From Micromussa lordhowensis (lineage: Eukaryota; Cnidaria; Anthozoa; Scleractinia; Lobophylliidae), in assembly GCA_964020085.1 (NCBI GenBank), contig OZ026599.1, forward strand, positions 38,676,837 to 38,740,836: a DNA stretch of 64,000 bases. Direction: 5' to 3'. Below the pieces are notes generated by a model. It had not been told where the DNA came from. It did no database searches and saw only the letters and a list, made by a program, of their open reading frames with translations. The position numbers and the translations under genes are program-made. Below are positions 13,401-24,950 of this stretch, one piece after another; within the stretch, counting starts at the first letter, position 1, and every line of letters begins with the position of its first letter.

Positions 13401-16400
13401 TATTCGCCCAGTTACATCAAATCGCCGTGAAACTGTAACTTTGTAGTTCGTCGAATCAAATTGACGGTTATTAAATATTAAAATGAAGTTGGAACTCAGA
13501 GTCTGGGGCGGCACGGATGAGGTGAAACGTTTTAGAAGTTGTGTGATTTAATGACTTTGCCGATTTTTTTCTTTTATTATATGTAAATGCACTAATATTA
13601 CAGCAAGGCTGAGATCTTGATGGATATTCAATCGTTGAATACTTGTGAGCGGTTTCACTTGTTCTTCTAGCTTAAACGACACACCTTGAGAGCGTTGCTC
13701 TTTTTCTAGAATTTCTTTCGTTGAAGCCCTGATTTTTTCAGGCTTCTTATTTCCAATTGCTTAAATTGGAAAAATTACTGCGATGATCATTCTTCACGTT
13801 CATCTACAACCGCAGTTCATATATGAATTATTTCGTATATACATCATATGGTTTCTTTGTGACTTAACCTGATCTTATGGTTTGTAGAAATTTCATAATT
13901 TGGAGGAAGTTGATTGGGGAGGACTGAGCTTCATCTCGTAACCCCTTGGCTAGTGGGTGAAGTAACAAAAAATTGAATTCAGATAAACCAGCTTTATCAC
14001 TGTTTTAGACGATGGCTGTAATGTCAGATTGTCTTGTGTCTCTGTCTTAGGAACGCGCGCTTGCCGTTACGGAGCTGGGCTCAGCGCTCAAGTTTGAAAC
14101 AGAAGAACCTCACTTTGTGAGCCTTGGTGGAGGAAGACTTAGTATTGGTGTAACACTTTGTCCAATTAAAAGAGGTATTTTGATTGCATTAGTTATCCAG
14201 TAGGGTTCCATCTTTGCTTTATGAATCGATCATTTCATGAACCTGTGAGTCGTCATTGCATGTAATTATTCCTCAGTCTAGAATTATTCTCTTACTTGTT
14301 ATGTGCTATTCATTTCATTTAAGGGAAAACGGTGATCGGTGTTTTAACAGAAACAAGCAAACCTGACATTCAACTGAGAGGAAAAGGAATAGAACCGTAA
14401 GGACAAGTTTTGATTTGCTCCTTTCGAGTACTTTATACACTGAGGTCAACTTACAACAGGCACTAAGGAGAAGGTTGATTGTTTTGTCCACAGTGAGCAC
14501 TGTATAGCGGAATACAATGGTGATGCAGTTGTTCTGTATCCTAAAGCACCAATGTGTTCTGTGGATGGAATTCCTATCTCGGAGCCAACCAGGCTACCGC
14601 AAGGTATGTTCATACCAAGGCAACATTCAAATACGAGCATATTTTATTTATTTCCATCAAATTATTCCAATTAAATCGGCGTGTGAGCCTGCGTCAGGTG
14701 TGGCTGCTTCGTGAAATGAAGCTTTCGCTCACGGAGCATTTAAGTGCTAGTGAGCACGTGACTCAAATTGGTTCACTTGTCCAGGAACTAATGCGCGACC
14801 AGTTTTCCCTGGGCAGGAATATTTTCATCAGCATACTGCTGTGACTTGTCTCTTTCTACCGTCCCATCTCCTAAGTTCATCTCGAAGTCTCAGTTTGATC
14901 GCTTTTAATCTAAAAGTGCTCATTTCTTGGAAGTTCATTTACGTCATCGTACACGCCTCAATGTATCTTACGCCGAAACTCAGTATACTTGATTATAAAT
15001 ATGGTTAGCACACGCTTGCTTGACAGTAAGCCGATCTTGTTTTGCTCAGGGAATATAAACACGATATCGATTTTCACACGGATGCCTTCCCTATTTCTAT
15101 CTATATCGTTTCTTTAATTTTCGCTATTCTGGCCTGCTTGTTATAAAACGTTTATAAACGGTTTTATTTTCCGTCAGTACAACACATATGCCTATAGTCT
15201 ATAGACCCCCAAAAACTATTTTATAGTTAGGCTTTGCATTTACCGGTTTATCAGTCAAATGGGTTTCAATGTTTAGAATGTTGTAGAACTGTTCTGTGGA
15301 GTGATTATTCATTTCGTCCTTACAAATCATGACTTCTTGCATGTAGGTCGCATAAAGGATTGAACATAGTTCGCATAAAGGATTAAGTATAACAAATCAC
15401 TCTTGTTATTTTTTCCCCTTGGATAAGGCTTCATGTGAAAAATGCAATGTTTAATAATCGGTTTTGTCGATTACTTTTTAAGTCGTATTTCTATTTGGCA
15501 TCTTTGACAACTACTCTGTCTTCCGCTGAGTGACTTTTCTTGGTGTTCTTTTTTCGCTCCTCTGTTCGTTTTAACATCGTAAAACCCCATTACTGGATCT
15601 AGTGAAATAGAATACAATAGAATAAAAACTTCATTTACGACAAAGCCTTGTAGCCTGAGATAGTAATTAGTGGACACAATTAAAACTAAACTAATAGTAA
15701 TTATACATGTATATGTAAGTGATAGAGAAAATCGGTTATTAAAATCTGTAACTATTTATGAAAATTAAGATTAAGATCTATAACTATATCTCAATGATCA
15801 AGTCGAGCAGAGGGATGCAGCCCTTGCAGCCGGTCTCCATTAAGTTGGTTATATCACTTTTGCGCATACGGTTTGTGAGAGCTGTAAGAGTGTCTTGGCT
15901 GATATGTCAGCCGTAGGCAATTTTCCCCATAGTTTGGGTTCTAAATAACGCAGAGATTGCCTCCCATAAGTAATAGTGTTATATCTAGAAGTAGGAAAAT
16001 CAAATACTGTGGGTTTTACCCTTTATTAGTGAATACAAGTTATAGCCTTGGCACTTCTCCGTTCCGCCGATCGTCGTAATGTTGCATACTCATCATGTCT
16101 GGTTTCATTTCACTATGCGGGGAAACCTTATGATATCTTTATGATGCCCATTTATGTGGATTAGCAATGCTCCCTTCAGACATTTATATAATCCTCACTG
16201 AGCTCCCTCCAAAGTGGACAACTAGACTTGAGCTACTCCACGTAAGGAGTGAACTGTATTTAAAGCGAACAGTTAAGAAACAACGTAATTGTGTCACAAT
16301 AGGTTCCGTTTAGTGACGATGTTATCTTATTTTGTAGGTTGTATGATATGTCTGGGGAAGTCAAATTACTTCCGGTTTAATAATCCCAGAGAAGCGAAGA

Positions 16401-16856
16401 GGATCAAGGAATCCAATCCAGGAAACCGATTTTCTATCATTCCTGACCAGTACTACCCAGGTAAGCACTCAGTGTGGAGTGGTATGGAGTGGCCTCACGG
16501 ATGACGGCACAAATTAGTCGTCAACGACCGACCTGTATTTTATTTGGGTGGGGGGAGTGGGGTAGGGCAATCTTCTCGGACATTAATTTTTCCCTCACCT
16601 CTAGCTTGTGCATATAGTTTTTGGTGGGCAATACCTTGTGATTGAATGAAGAAAAGAATGTTTTTAAGCCAAACACAGGGAATGGGTAGTAGAGAGCACT
16701 TTCTTGATTTTTTGGTCTCATGCCCCTGCGCCCCTCCCCTTGCACGTTTGCTTTTTTTCAGCAGCTTTTGCTGTCCCTTAGTAATTCATTTAAATTTCCG
16801 CAATTTAAACCGTCCTTGTTCTTTGTTGGTTCGTTAATATGATGATGATGATGATG

Positions 16857-16906
<50 letters not shown>

Positions 16907-19900
16907 CGTTGTTTTTGTTGTTGTTGTGCCTTGCTATCGCAGTAAACGATAAATTAGACCATTCTCTTCTTTTCAGGTCATTTTGCGCATCGCAAAATGC
17001 CTCAAATTGTGAAAAAGTGGGTAAAAAAAATGATCTGTTTGTTACTTTTCACGCAATAATGAGTTCAGAATTGTTGTCTACGCGTAACACAACTAGCATT
17101 TCGCCGTCACAATGTGTAGGGCTTGTGGTTGGAGTAGATCGAGGAAATCTGTCGGTTATCTTGGTGTTTTCCGTACTCTGTACTAGTCTAACTGTCATGG
17201 AGAGAATTGTTTAGTTATGGATAAAGATTGTCTCTCGTTAACGCGCACAAATGCACTTTTTTCTTTTAACCAGATGTGGAGCTTGCCATCGAGCAATACA
17301 AAAAAGACAAGCAAGAAAGGGAAAGACTTGAGAAGGAAAACGAGCGTTTGTTGTCTCTGGAAAGTGAGTACAAAGAGGCTGTTGAGCGAATTGAGTTTGA
17401 AAAGAGACAACTCGAAGAAGAACGGCGCCAGCTCGAAGAAATGGAACAACAGCACAAGGAAGCCGTTAATAGCTTTGAAGAAGAAATAGCAGTACAAATC
17501 AAAGAACTGGAAAGACAGCGAGAAGAACTTCGGCATTTTGAAGAAGAGAAAGAAAAACTGATCATGCTTCAAGAAAAATACGAAGAGAATGTCAGGAAGC
17601 AAGAACTCGAACGCTCAAACAAAGAAAAGAGACGACAAGAAGAATACGAGCGATTAAAGACAATGAAAACGAAGCTGGAAGGGGAAGAAGGAACAGAGAA
17701 GGAAAGAGTTGCCATCGAAGAGTTGAGGCAACAGTTGGCGCTTCAGGAGTTGAGCAGTTTAGAGGAAGAGGTTCTTACGTATGAGCGCCAGCAACTTGAT
17801 AGCGAACTGATCGAGGATGAAAGACAGAAACTCGAGCAGATGAAGGAAAGACAAAGTGAGGTCATACAACAATTGGAGGAGGAACTGAACGCTCAAATTA
17901 AGATGTTAAAAGAGGAAAGAGAAAAAGAGAATTCTAAGATTAAAAAAGAAAAGGAAAGGATTCAGTTGTTGGAGGAACAACAACAGCAAGCCCTGAAACA
18001 GATTGAGCTCGAGAGAAAACGACTCGACGAAGAACGCGAAGAAGAGAAGATGAGACTTCAAGAGGAGCGCGAGCGATTGAACAAACTGGAACAAGAACGG
18101 TTGGAAGTGCTGGAGAATGCAGCCCGGGAGCAGGAGCATGAAAAACAAATGATTGAATCAGAGAAAAAGCGCCTTGTGGAACTCGAGGAGAAGCATGCTC
18201 AAGCCATGAAGGAAATAGAAGATTCCATGATTTCAAAACAGGACAAGATGGAACGTGAACGCCAAATCGAATTTGAATTTTTCGAAACTGAGCAGCTTTT
18301 ACTGGAAGAGTTAGAGCAGAAACAACGCGAAGCGGCTGAGCAACTAGAACGAGAGAGGGAAGTGATTCGACAGCAATTCGAGAAGGAAAGAGAGGAAGAA
18401 AGAAGGGAACTCCAACGAGAGCGGAGGCGCTTTCGAGATTTACAAGTTGAACAGCAGGAGACACTTCAACAAGCTGAAGAAGAAAGACGGCGCCTCCAAG
18501 CAGAACTTAAGAATCAAAGAGAACAAATGCGCAAAGAAAAATCGCGTCTGATCAATCTTGAGAAGGAGTACAAGAAAATCAGAAGCAATGGCTCAGATTC
18601 TCCTTTGATTCTGTCAGCGTTAAACATGCGAGATACTTCGCAGCTCGGAAAAGGTTGCACTCTTCAGGAGCGAAAACAGCGCTTAGAGAATGAAAAGAGG
18701 CGGCTGCTAGAACTGAAGAAAGAAGCAGAAAGCCTTTGGCATAACGCTAAACAACAAGACAGCAACGAAAGCGGTAGCAGTGGAGACGAGTTGGCCAAAG
18801 NNNNNNNNNNNNNNNNNNNNNNNNNNNNNNNNNNNNNNNNNNNNNNNNNNNNNNNNNNNNNNNNNNNNNNNNNNNNNNNNNNNNNNNNNNNNNNNNNNNN
18901 NNNNNNNNNNNNNNNNNNNNNNNNNNNNNNNNNNNNNNNNNNNNNNNNNNNNNNNNNNNNNNNNNNNNNNNNNNNNNNNNNNNNNNNNNNNNNNNNNNNN
19001 ACCAAACGCGCAAGCTTGAACTAGAAAAGGGGAAAAGAGCAGAGCTCGAGCGGCAGTTAGTTGAACTCAAACAACAGAAGAATAACACAAATGTCACAGA
19101 CAATGGTGACAAAATCAAGGAACTTGAACAAGCTTTAGGACTAGAACGTTTAAGGAGACAGGAGATGGAAAGAATCCTCTCTGAAAAACAAAAGCAAGAA
19201 GAACTTGAGAAAGTTGCAGCGGCTGACAGAGCTCGGAAAGAGATGTTGACCGAGAGGGCCATTCAAGAAAGACTTCCTCCAAAGGTAACAATGGTTTCCA
19301 TGGAGACTGTTAACTCTCCCTCCCCACACTAGGAAATGGGTATGCGTTCCCAGTACCCGAAAAAAAAAAAATACTCTGTCAAGCTAGGAAGCCTGGCTGT
19401 TTAAATAAATAGTAGCCTGCGAAAACAGCCGTCCTTCTTCGCTCCCGACCCGAGTGTCGTTTCGCGAGAAGGACGTCTGCGATTTACCGCCGAAAATTCC
19501 ATACTGATGACGTAAGTGTGAACTTTGTAATGTTGCCTCAATCTGCAAAATAGGCATAAATTAACATTTGCGGTTTGTTTCCCCGAGGAGATGAACATTC
19601 ATGATTGAACAGGAAGAAACTTGCATTCTTTGCAGAAGAGGCGCTCGAAAGGGCGACAGATACTATGTGGGGACTCAGTGATATTAAGATCACTGAGCTC
19701 CTGCAAAAGATACCGCGATATCTCGAACATTTATTCGACTTTCTCCGGTCGAACTCGACAAATTCACTTCTTTTCACGTTTCCGCTTTGCTGTCTGTCAT
19801 GTAAAAAGCAAATCGAGAAGCGACAGAGGTTAGTGGTTAACATTATTACCGTGGAAAATGCCTTGCGAAGTCGACAATTTCTTGATGAAAACTTTTTTCA

Positions 19901-21576
19901 GATAGCTGCAGGAAGCATAATATCTCTAGAAGAACGTATAGCTTTCTCGAAGTAAAGCTACGGCGTCTCCGAAGAAGAAGGTACGACGACAAATGTGATA
20001 TCCGTGATAAGATCTACCTACTGTTTGCAAGCACAGTTCTAATCACAGCCGCGCCCGGTGTCATAATATAAATGCAAGTAAGCAACATGTTCATGGTAAA
20101 TTTCTTTTTTTGTCCCTCGAAAGCAAATACTTCGAGACTTAAAAACACATCTCTTCTTGTAATAGAAATGAGCCTGAACAATGCTTTTAACACAGGGCAA
20201 ATTACAGAGGTGTCAGACTCGACGAAGCGACAGGGAGATAATAGCGGAGGTCATGCAGACCAGTGACCTCTAAACATTTACCATAGCACGGTCTTGCGGC
20301 TCAACTCTACTGGAAAATCCTCCTTATAACACAAGATGAAGAGTCCTTCATAAACAAGAGTGAAGCAACAAAAACGGTCAAGCGACCGAAAAGAGAACGG
20401 CAAATGTACAAATGCCACGAACCGTGGGAGTCGTGTAGGTCTGTCAACCTCATTTTGATAACACGTATTTGTTTTGGTGGGAATATTCAATGTACCGCAT
20501 ATTTACAGACTTGTTATGCATAATTACCGATCGAACCAATCAGTGTTCATGACCAGATTCAGGACAGATTTGCGTCACCAGCGGTAAATCGCAGACGTCC
20601 TTCTTGCGAAACGCCACTCGGGCCGGGAGCGAAGAAGGACGGCTGTTTTCGCAGGCTAAATAAATAGCCACTTTAATCTATTTCATTTTACATCATGAAG
20701 CCTGCTAACACAGCCGCTTATCATCGTTGGTTGTCGAACTGCGTAGGCGTGATGGGTGGCGGCTGCATTCGTAACAGAATAGGGGCGTGCATGTGAGGGG
20801 AGGGATGGGGCAGATGGGGGTGGGGTGGGTTGGCATTTGGCAATGGTCTAGACAATTTGACTTTATAGTAACACTGAATGAAATCAGTCTGGTGATCATG
20901 TTTAATTTTGACTGCATGCTTTCAGACTCGTATCAACAGTAATTGTTGATTAACTGTTGTTTAGCTACTGTTCTTTTTTTTTTAATTATCTCTTTTTTTA
21001 CTTTGAATTTCACCTTTTACTGCTTTGGTAATAACCACTTTGTTTATAGTTTACGCTTCTGCCCATTCACTGACTTTCTAAATTTCGCAATGAAAGTGAA
21101 AATCATCGCTGATCTGTGCAAATTGTGTCCTCCGTTTTATCAAACAGGTCAAAAATGGTACTTCTCACCACGATATCAACCTTGTGCAGCACTTGGTCTC
21201 AACAGGTCACGTGTTAGAAAACTGCCCCTCAGTGCGCGTGACAGCCAGTGCGTGTAAAGGCTACCTGTCAAAACTGGGAGGCAAGCTCATCAAGTCCTGG
21301 AAAAAGCGTTGGTTTGTTTTGGACAGACAGAAGCGTGCTCTGTGTTACTACTCTGACGAACATCAACGCGTACCCAAGGGTATTGTTTATTTCCAGGCCA
21401 TTCAAGACGTGTACGTAGATTTGCCGAATTCACACAAAGGCTCCTCTACAAGGACAGCGTTTTGCGTTAAAACTCCTCAAGAAACATACTATGTTGCGGC
21501 TCCTAGTGGTCTTGCAATGAGCATATGGATTGACGCTATTCTCACGGGTAGGGAGGGGGCTAATTTCTACAACTGA
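614..21576 (+). CDS. Kinesin motor-FHA-coiled coil-PH protein (kinesin-3 / LL5-PHLDB-like), 5' partial
   Basis: Fifteen visible exons, all with GT-AG borders and compatible phases: 614-822, 4160-4233, 4799-4904, 5839-5911, 6167-6253, 7022-7153, 7288-7446, 8320-8385, 10048-10176, 14051-14174, 14324-14396, 14494-14603, 16338-16460, 17274-19284 (contains the N gap) and 21148-21576 (stop TGA). The first visible exon enters the motor domain just before the P-loop, so the start codon and first motor strands lie upstream of the window. Domain order is kinesin motor, short neck helix, FHA, long coiled coil, PH. Vertebrate LL5/PHLDB proteins are known as FHA-coiled coil-PH cortical adaptors that bind phosphoinositides and organise microtubule capture; they lack a motor. 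Kinesin-3 proteins have motor-FHA but usually a different tail. This gene carries both parts. Exon joins were made by eye, so single borders could be off by a few bases. Confidence 0.85.
2098..2134 (-). ncRNA. Degenerate hammerhead-ribozyme-like motif of a Penelope-type element
   Basis: On the minus strand the order is CCGACGA, then a GGGC/GCTC stem with loop, then GAAAC and GTC. This follows the hammerhead layout CUGANGA - stem II - GAAA - stem III, except that the second core base is C instead of U. Such motifs are known from the terminal regions of Penelope-like elements. No coding part is visible next to it, so it is probably a 3' relic. Cleavage is unlikely with the changed core base. 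Confidence 0.45.
2807..2897. repeat. Short palindromic element (AACAATTAG...CTAATTGTT)
   Basis: The ends AACAATTAG and CTAATTGTT are inverted copies. The interior has two smaller hairpins (GCCCAT...ATGGGC and GGCCCTT...AAGGGCC). The same outer ends occur at 31586-31693, so this is a repeat family. Confidence 0.55.
5107..5298. repeat. TA-flanked miniature inverted-repeat element
   Basis: Starts ATTGAAGGGCTTCGTG and ends CATGAAGCCCTTCAAT, inverted copies with one mismatch, flanked by TA on both sides. About 190 bp, inside the intron between exons 4904 and 5839. No coding capacity. Confidence 0.55.
7840..7901. repeat. 24-bp tandem repeat, about 2.6 copies
   Basis: The unit CACACAATCTTTGGTGCATC plus four more bases is repeated in an intron, with one base differing in the first copy. 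Confidence 0.7.
8320..10176 (+). CDS. Neck-helix exons between motor and FHA
   Basis: Exon 8320-8385 encodes DSNVKLIKELQLEIRNLKE, like the neck helix that follows kinesin-3 motors. Exon 10048-10176 encodes 43 residues ending EEKWSKTQKIIE, with the ENEDLMKRLTGIWEEKW pattern typical of the segment before a kinesin-3 FHA domain. Both are phase 0 and join in frame to the motor (7446) and to the FHA exons (14051). The region supports a genuine continuous kinesin-FHA transcript and not two adjacent genes. Confidence 0.75.
8386..10047. other. Intron, no features seen
   Basis: AT-rich intron between the two neck exons. I see no exon or recognisable repeat in it. Confidence 0.5.
10177..14050. other. 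Large intron with GC-rich tandem repeat
   Basis: No exon recognised. A GC-rich tandem array lies at about 12030-12150, and an AT-rich stretch at 12740-12830. Confidence 0.5.
12030..12150. repeat. Tandem repeat of about 33 bp, roughly four copies, CpG-rich
   Basis: Units share TAAAACGCGT followed by TCGCGAGATCGTC with small changes. Dense CG and CGCG words stand out against the AT-rich intron. Confidence 0.65.
14051..16460 (+). CDS. FHA domain exons, LL5/PHLDB-like
   Basis: Four exons (14051-14174, 14324-14396, 14494-14603, 16338-16460) encode an FHA domain. Visible elements are EEPHFVSLGGGRLSIG, then KTVIGV, DIQLRGKGIEPEHC and CMICLGKSNYFRFNNPREA. FHA domains are beta sandwiches that usually bind phosphothreonine peptides. 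The HFVSLGGGRLS and FRFNNPREAK wording is closer to what I know of PHLDB1/2 than of KIF1 or KIF16B, which is why I call this part LL5-like. The segment after it (GNRFSIIPDQYYP) leads into the coiled coil. Confidence 0.8.
16842..16912. repeat. ATG/ATT trinucleotide microsatellite
   Basis: A run of ATG units changes into a run of ATT units, then into GTT-rich sequence, in the intron before the coiled-coil exon. Confidence 0.9.
17274..19284 (+). CDS. Long charged coiled-coil exon with assembly gap
   Basis: This single exon encodes more than 600 residues, almost all of it Glu/Lys/Arg/Gln-rich heptad coiled coil (many ERERLEK and LEEERRQLEE blocks), with a short Ser-rich break near 18580-18660. 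A 200-N gap occupies 18801-19000. The reading frame before the gap leaves one base, and the frame after it starts after two bases; 1+200+2 is not a multiple of three, so the gap length is not exact or a short intron is hidden. The exon ends CCA AAG followed by GTAACA. Coiled coil implies dimerisation. The opposite strand is open for stretches here only because the codon use is purine-rich. Confidence 0.8.
18801..19000. other. Assembly gap (200 N) inside coding exon
   Basis: A run of 200 N interrupts the coiled-coil exon of the kinesin-LL5 gene. The frames on the two sides do not match a true length of 200. Confidence 1.
19414..20657. mobile_element. Non-autonomous Mutator-like element with about 75-bp terminal inverted repeats
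   Basis: The left end AGCCTGCGAAAACAGCCGTC and the right end GACGGCTGTTTTCGCAGGCT are inverted copies, and similarity continues inward for about 75 bp up to GCGGTAAATCGCAGAC. The 10-bp word AAATAAATAG occurs at 19403-19412 (one T before the repeat) and directly after the element at 20658-20667. A long inverted repeat with a 9-11 bp duplication fits a Mutator-like element. The 1.24-kb interior encodes no recognisable transposase. It lies in the intron between the coiled-coil and PH exons. Confidence 0.65.
21148..21576 (+). CDS. C-terminal PH domain exon, LL5/PHLDB-like
   Basis: The acceptor at 21146-21147 opens a frame of 142 codons ending in TGA at 21574-21576. After a linker (GHVLENCPSVRVTASA) the PH domain begins CKGYLSKLGGKLIKSWKKRW and has FVLDRQKRALCYYSD, GIVYFQAIQDVYVD and ends MSIWIDAILTGREGANFYN. 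The GG-KxxKxWKKRWFV motif carries the basic lysines and arginines used for phosphoinositide binding, and the IYFQAI and MxIWxDxIxTG words are typical of PHLDB PH domains. It would target the protein to the plasma membrane or cortex. Confidence 0.88.
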   Translation, partial: VKNGTSHHDINLVQHLVSTGHVLENCPSVRVTASACKGYLSKLGGKLIKSWKKRWFVLDRQKRALCYYSDEHQRVPKGIVYFQAIQDVYVDLPNSHKGSSTRTAFCVKTPQETYYVAAPSGLAMSIWIDAILTGREGANFYN

Positions 21577-22363
21577 AAGAGTCGCATTCGTTTGATACCC
21601 TGCTTTTATATTGATAGATTTTTTTAAGAAGAAAGAGTAGGGATTTGGAGTACATAACGCTTCCTGAAGTGATCGACGTAAAGAAGAATGGGTGGTAGAA
21701 ATGTTTCTGAGCTACAAAAGGCATCCCTGGGCCATTTGACCAATATTTATATACCGGACACCTTGGTGGATAATGTTGAATTCGTATTGCTGTTTGAAGT
21801 TTAGAAATATGCCAAGATTACGTTGTTAAATTTATTTTACTACCTGAAATCGTGCCCAGAAAATTACAGCTCCTTGTGCGTTTGTTTATATTGTTTTGCG
21901 TCAATTGTAATGTACACACAGCGTGATACGTTTTTACTTGGGTTCGGTTTTCGTTTCAATTAGTTCCTCGTTTATAACTTTTATTATGATTAGTATTGCT
22001 GTAACCATTAACACAAGGTATTTCAAATGACCATGAACTATAATTGAGCGCTATTCCTCAAATATTTTTTCACATTTTCCTCTTCAAGTTGTTTTACATT
22101 AACATAACTATATAAAAGTCACAAAATAACAGTTTTGGGGGAAACTGAAAGAACGTATATCTATATACACACATATCTTAGAAGTTTAAATTAAGCGGTA
22201 AATAGAAATAAAAATGATGTATATTCTTTAGTTACTGCAGTTACAAATGTTTTAAAATAAAATAATCAACCGTAATGTTGTGTTCTGCTTATAAAGTTAA
22301 CGGTTGTTGTTACAATTTTTCTCATGTTCCAAATCTATCGCTGAAGGCCTCCTAGTTTTAGCG

Positions 22364-22758
22364 ACAATAGGCTTTTCCCATGGTTGGTCACATGACGTGC
22401 TGTCAAGAACATTAGGTCATGGTAATGCATGTTACCAGAAATGAAAAGAACATGCATTCAAATTTCCAGGTGCATGTCCTTTATAAGGGAATTTTTATGG
22501 ACTTTATCAAAAGTTATATGCCAGCAGCCTCATTTTGTAGTGATCAATAACGAAAATGGTTTCTGGAGGGCAAAGTTTCCTCGTTTTCATACAAAACCAT
22601 CTATTAATTTTTTGCAATCTCAACCTTACACTGCATTCGTCAGAAAATTGGTGTTCTGGCTTTTTAAAACATGTTCTTTCCAGTTCTGAAAGCATTTAGC
22701 TGAAGCTCAAAAATTAGAAATTATCGGTCACATGACCAACTGTTACAAGGCCTATTGT
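22364..22758. repeat. Inverted-repeat element (ACAATAGGC...GCCTATTGT)
   Basis: ACAATAGGC at the left and GCCTATTGT at the right are perfect inverted copies. GTTGGTCACATGAC and GTCACATGACCAAC are a second inverted pair just inside. About 395 bp and non-coding. Confidence 0.55.
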
Positions 22759-22843
22759 TTAGGTTAATCATTACTAATTCAGGATTGTTTTGCTCTAGAC
22801 TACGAGTCTACAGGATTAGGGTTCGTTAGTCTGAACAAACAAC

Positions 22844-22865
22844 TTAGGGTTAGGGTTAGGGTTAG
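22844..22865. repeat. Interstitial telomere-like repeat (TTAGGG, about 3.5 copies)
   Basis: TTAGGG is repeated three times with a partial fourth. It is too short and internal to be a chromosome end. Two-copy versions also occur near 470. Confidence 0.8.
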
Positions 22866-24220
22866 AACATGCGCAAAAGATTTCGCGCGGTCTTTTTCTC
22901 TCCCGCTTTTTCGCGGACATGGCGAAAGAGGGAGTATTTGAGGTCTCCTGTAGACTGCACAATTAACGCGTTCCTTGACAAACGGTTGGAGTAGACTCGG
23001 TAGAGAAGGAACGAGTTGAGACTGCACACATTGGACTCAATGACGTATAAAATCAATGACTTGAACCATGGTAAGTCAAAGCGCATTTTATGACGGCTCA
23101 CTCTTGATGTCATCTTTAAGCCTAGCCAGTGTCACAATCGCTTTTCCCGGGAATATATTCTTGGCCCGTTTCTTGATATATTTCAAGACCATTTTAAAAA
23201 TTGAATTACAAGCCTTCATAGTCATTTGACTTTCGGATATTTGTTCTTGAACATCCTTTGTTCCGCGAAGGACAAAGTTTCTCTCGAGCTTCGCTCTCGG
23301 CTCGAAACAGCTCGCTTCTCGAGAGAGATAATGTCCATCGACAAATGTCCGAGCATATTTCGATGAAGACTTGTTTATAAGAAGGGAAAGGGCATGTTGT
23401 GCTGACGGGGATGCAAAAAATGCTTTTCTATTTGAGAGGCAAGTCCCGACCTCATCGGATCGTCACGCAATTTTCATCCCCTCTTTCGGAAGGAAGATTG
23501 CGTGGCGAGCCAGATCGTGGCTCGCATCGCTTGCGCGTTCGAAGAAAATAACCTGACGCCAAAAAAACCTCTGTAAACAGACTAAGAAAGGGAAATTGGG
23601 TATGAAACATTTCAGACAATAAACAGGGCATCCTAATATCGGCTATGTTAGCCTTCCCAAACATTTATAAGACAATGCTAAACTCACTCCTGGGCAAAGA
23701 GAGAAATTATATTGTTTGGGTCCAGGAAATCAGAATGGCTGGCGAAAGCTCAGAGTTGTTGTATTATTTTATTGTATATATAGCGAGATGTTTAGGCAAT
23801 AAACCTTGCAGATAGAATTCTGTGTGTGCTATATTTTCACATGTCAAAATGCGATACGTCCAATCAGCTTCGCGTATAGCATCATGGGAAAAATATAACC
23901 AATCACCGTCCAGAGTAGAATCACTTAGCCAATCAGAGCAAAGCACTGAAATGGCTTCCAAGAAGCGTGGTCTTGGGGTGCTTTCCATACCAAAGATTTC
24001 GGAAATTTCGGTCGGAAATCAAATGGAAAGATCCGTTTCGGTTGCTTCCAACCGGAATATTCCGTATCACATCTAGAGGTGGTCCACTTATTTCGGTCAG
24101 GATATACCGACCGAAAATTCGCCGTTCCATTTTTGACAAACCGGTTCATTGCCCTAATTAGGGAATTTAGAAAAGGAATAAAAAATGGTAAGAGCCATTC
24201 CTATTGGTTGGCCCGGCTTA

Positions 24221-24950
24221 AGGTAGCATCCCACCCCAAATGACCGCTTCGCGTTCGCACCGTTTCAAGGCGAGACATTAAATAAAAACCCTGGCAAACT
24301 ATATATTTTCTGAAAGCTTAATAATTGAAGATTACCATACCGTATTTATTAAAAGCAAAAAGATAAATGTCTTAAAAATATAGCGATCGGTTTGCAAAAG
24401 TACATGGCTTGCAATATTTAGTTCCTGTGCAGTCGGAAGTGATCAGAAGGAAGTGACAAACATTGCGCCGAGTTCTTAACACCTTTGTCTCAAAAACCGT
24501 GTCGGCGAATTTTGATATCTTGCCTGGTTTGTTTTTTACGCCTGGTTAAACTTCGAGGTTCGAAAAAATATCGCTCTTGTTACTTCATTTATTTATAACT
24601 TTAGAAAGAACTGAAAAAAAGAAAAACGCCGACACGGTTTTTGAGCTACGTTGTATAGGAACCTTCTCCCCAAATTTGAGCCAAAACGGTTGAAAATTCG
24701 CTGCACGCGAACTTAAAACGTGCGCCCAATTTCTTGAAAATATAGTTTCGAGAAAAAGAGCAAAACAGTTTCAGAGACGTTCTTCCGGTTCAATGACATT
24801 AAACACTATTTTGTCCATAACTTCCCGTAGAAACAATACTGATTTTTTCGATTTTTTTTTTTTAAAACAAAGATAGGAGTAAGGTCAGTCTTCCTATCGA
24901 GAAAAAATTTTTTTTCCCAAAATGGTCACATTTGGGGTGGGATGCTACCT
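24221..24950. mobile_element. TA-flanked MITE of Tc1/mariner type
   Basis: Ends AGGTAGCATCCCACCCCAAA and its inverted copy, flanked by TA on both sides. 730 bp without a coding frame. The AGGTNG-type end is shared with the element at 27771-28565. Confidence 0.65.

Noticed and set aside
17195..18464. Long open frames on the minus strand opposite the coiled-coil exon
   Set aside because: Low-complexity Phe/Ser/Leu shadows of purine-rich coiled-coil codons.
19605..19955. 116-codon frame inside the Mutator-like element
   Set aside because: No transposase motif and no ATG-supported start; probably chance.
22844..22865. TTAGGG run as a chromosome end
   Set aside because: Only about 3.5 units with normal sequence on both sides; kept as an interstitial repeat only.
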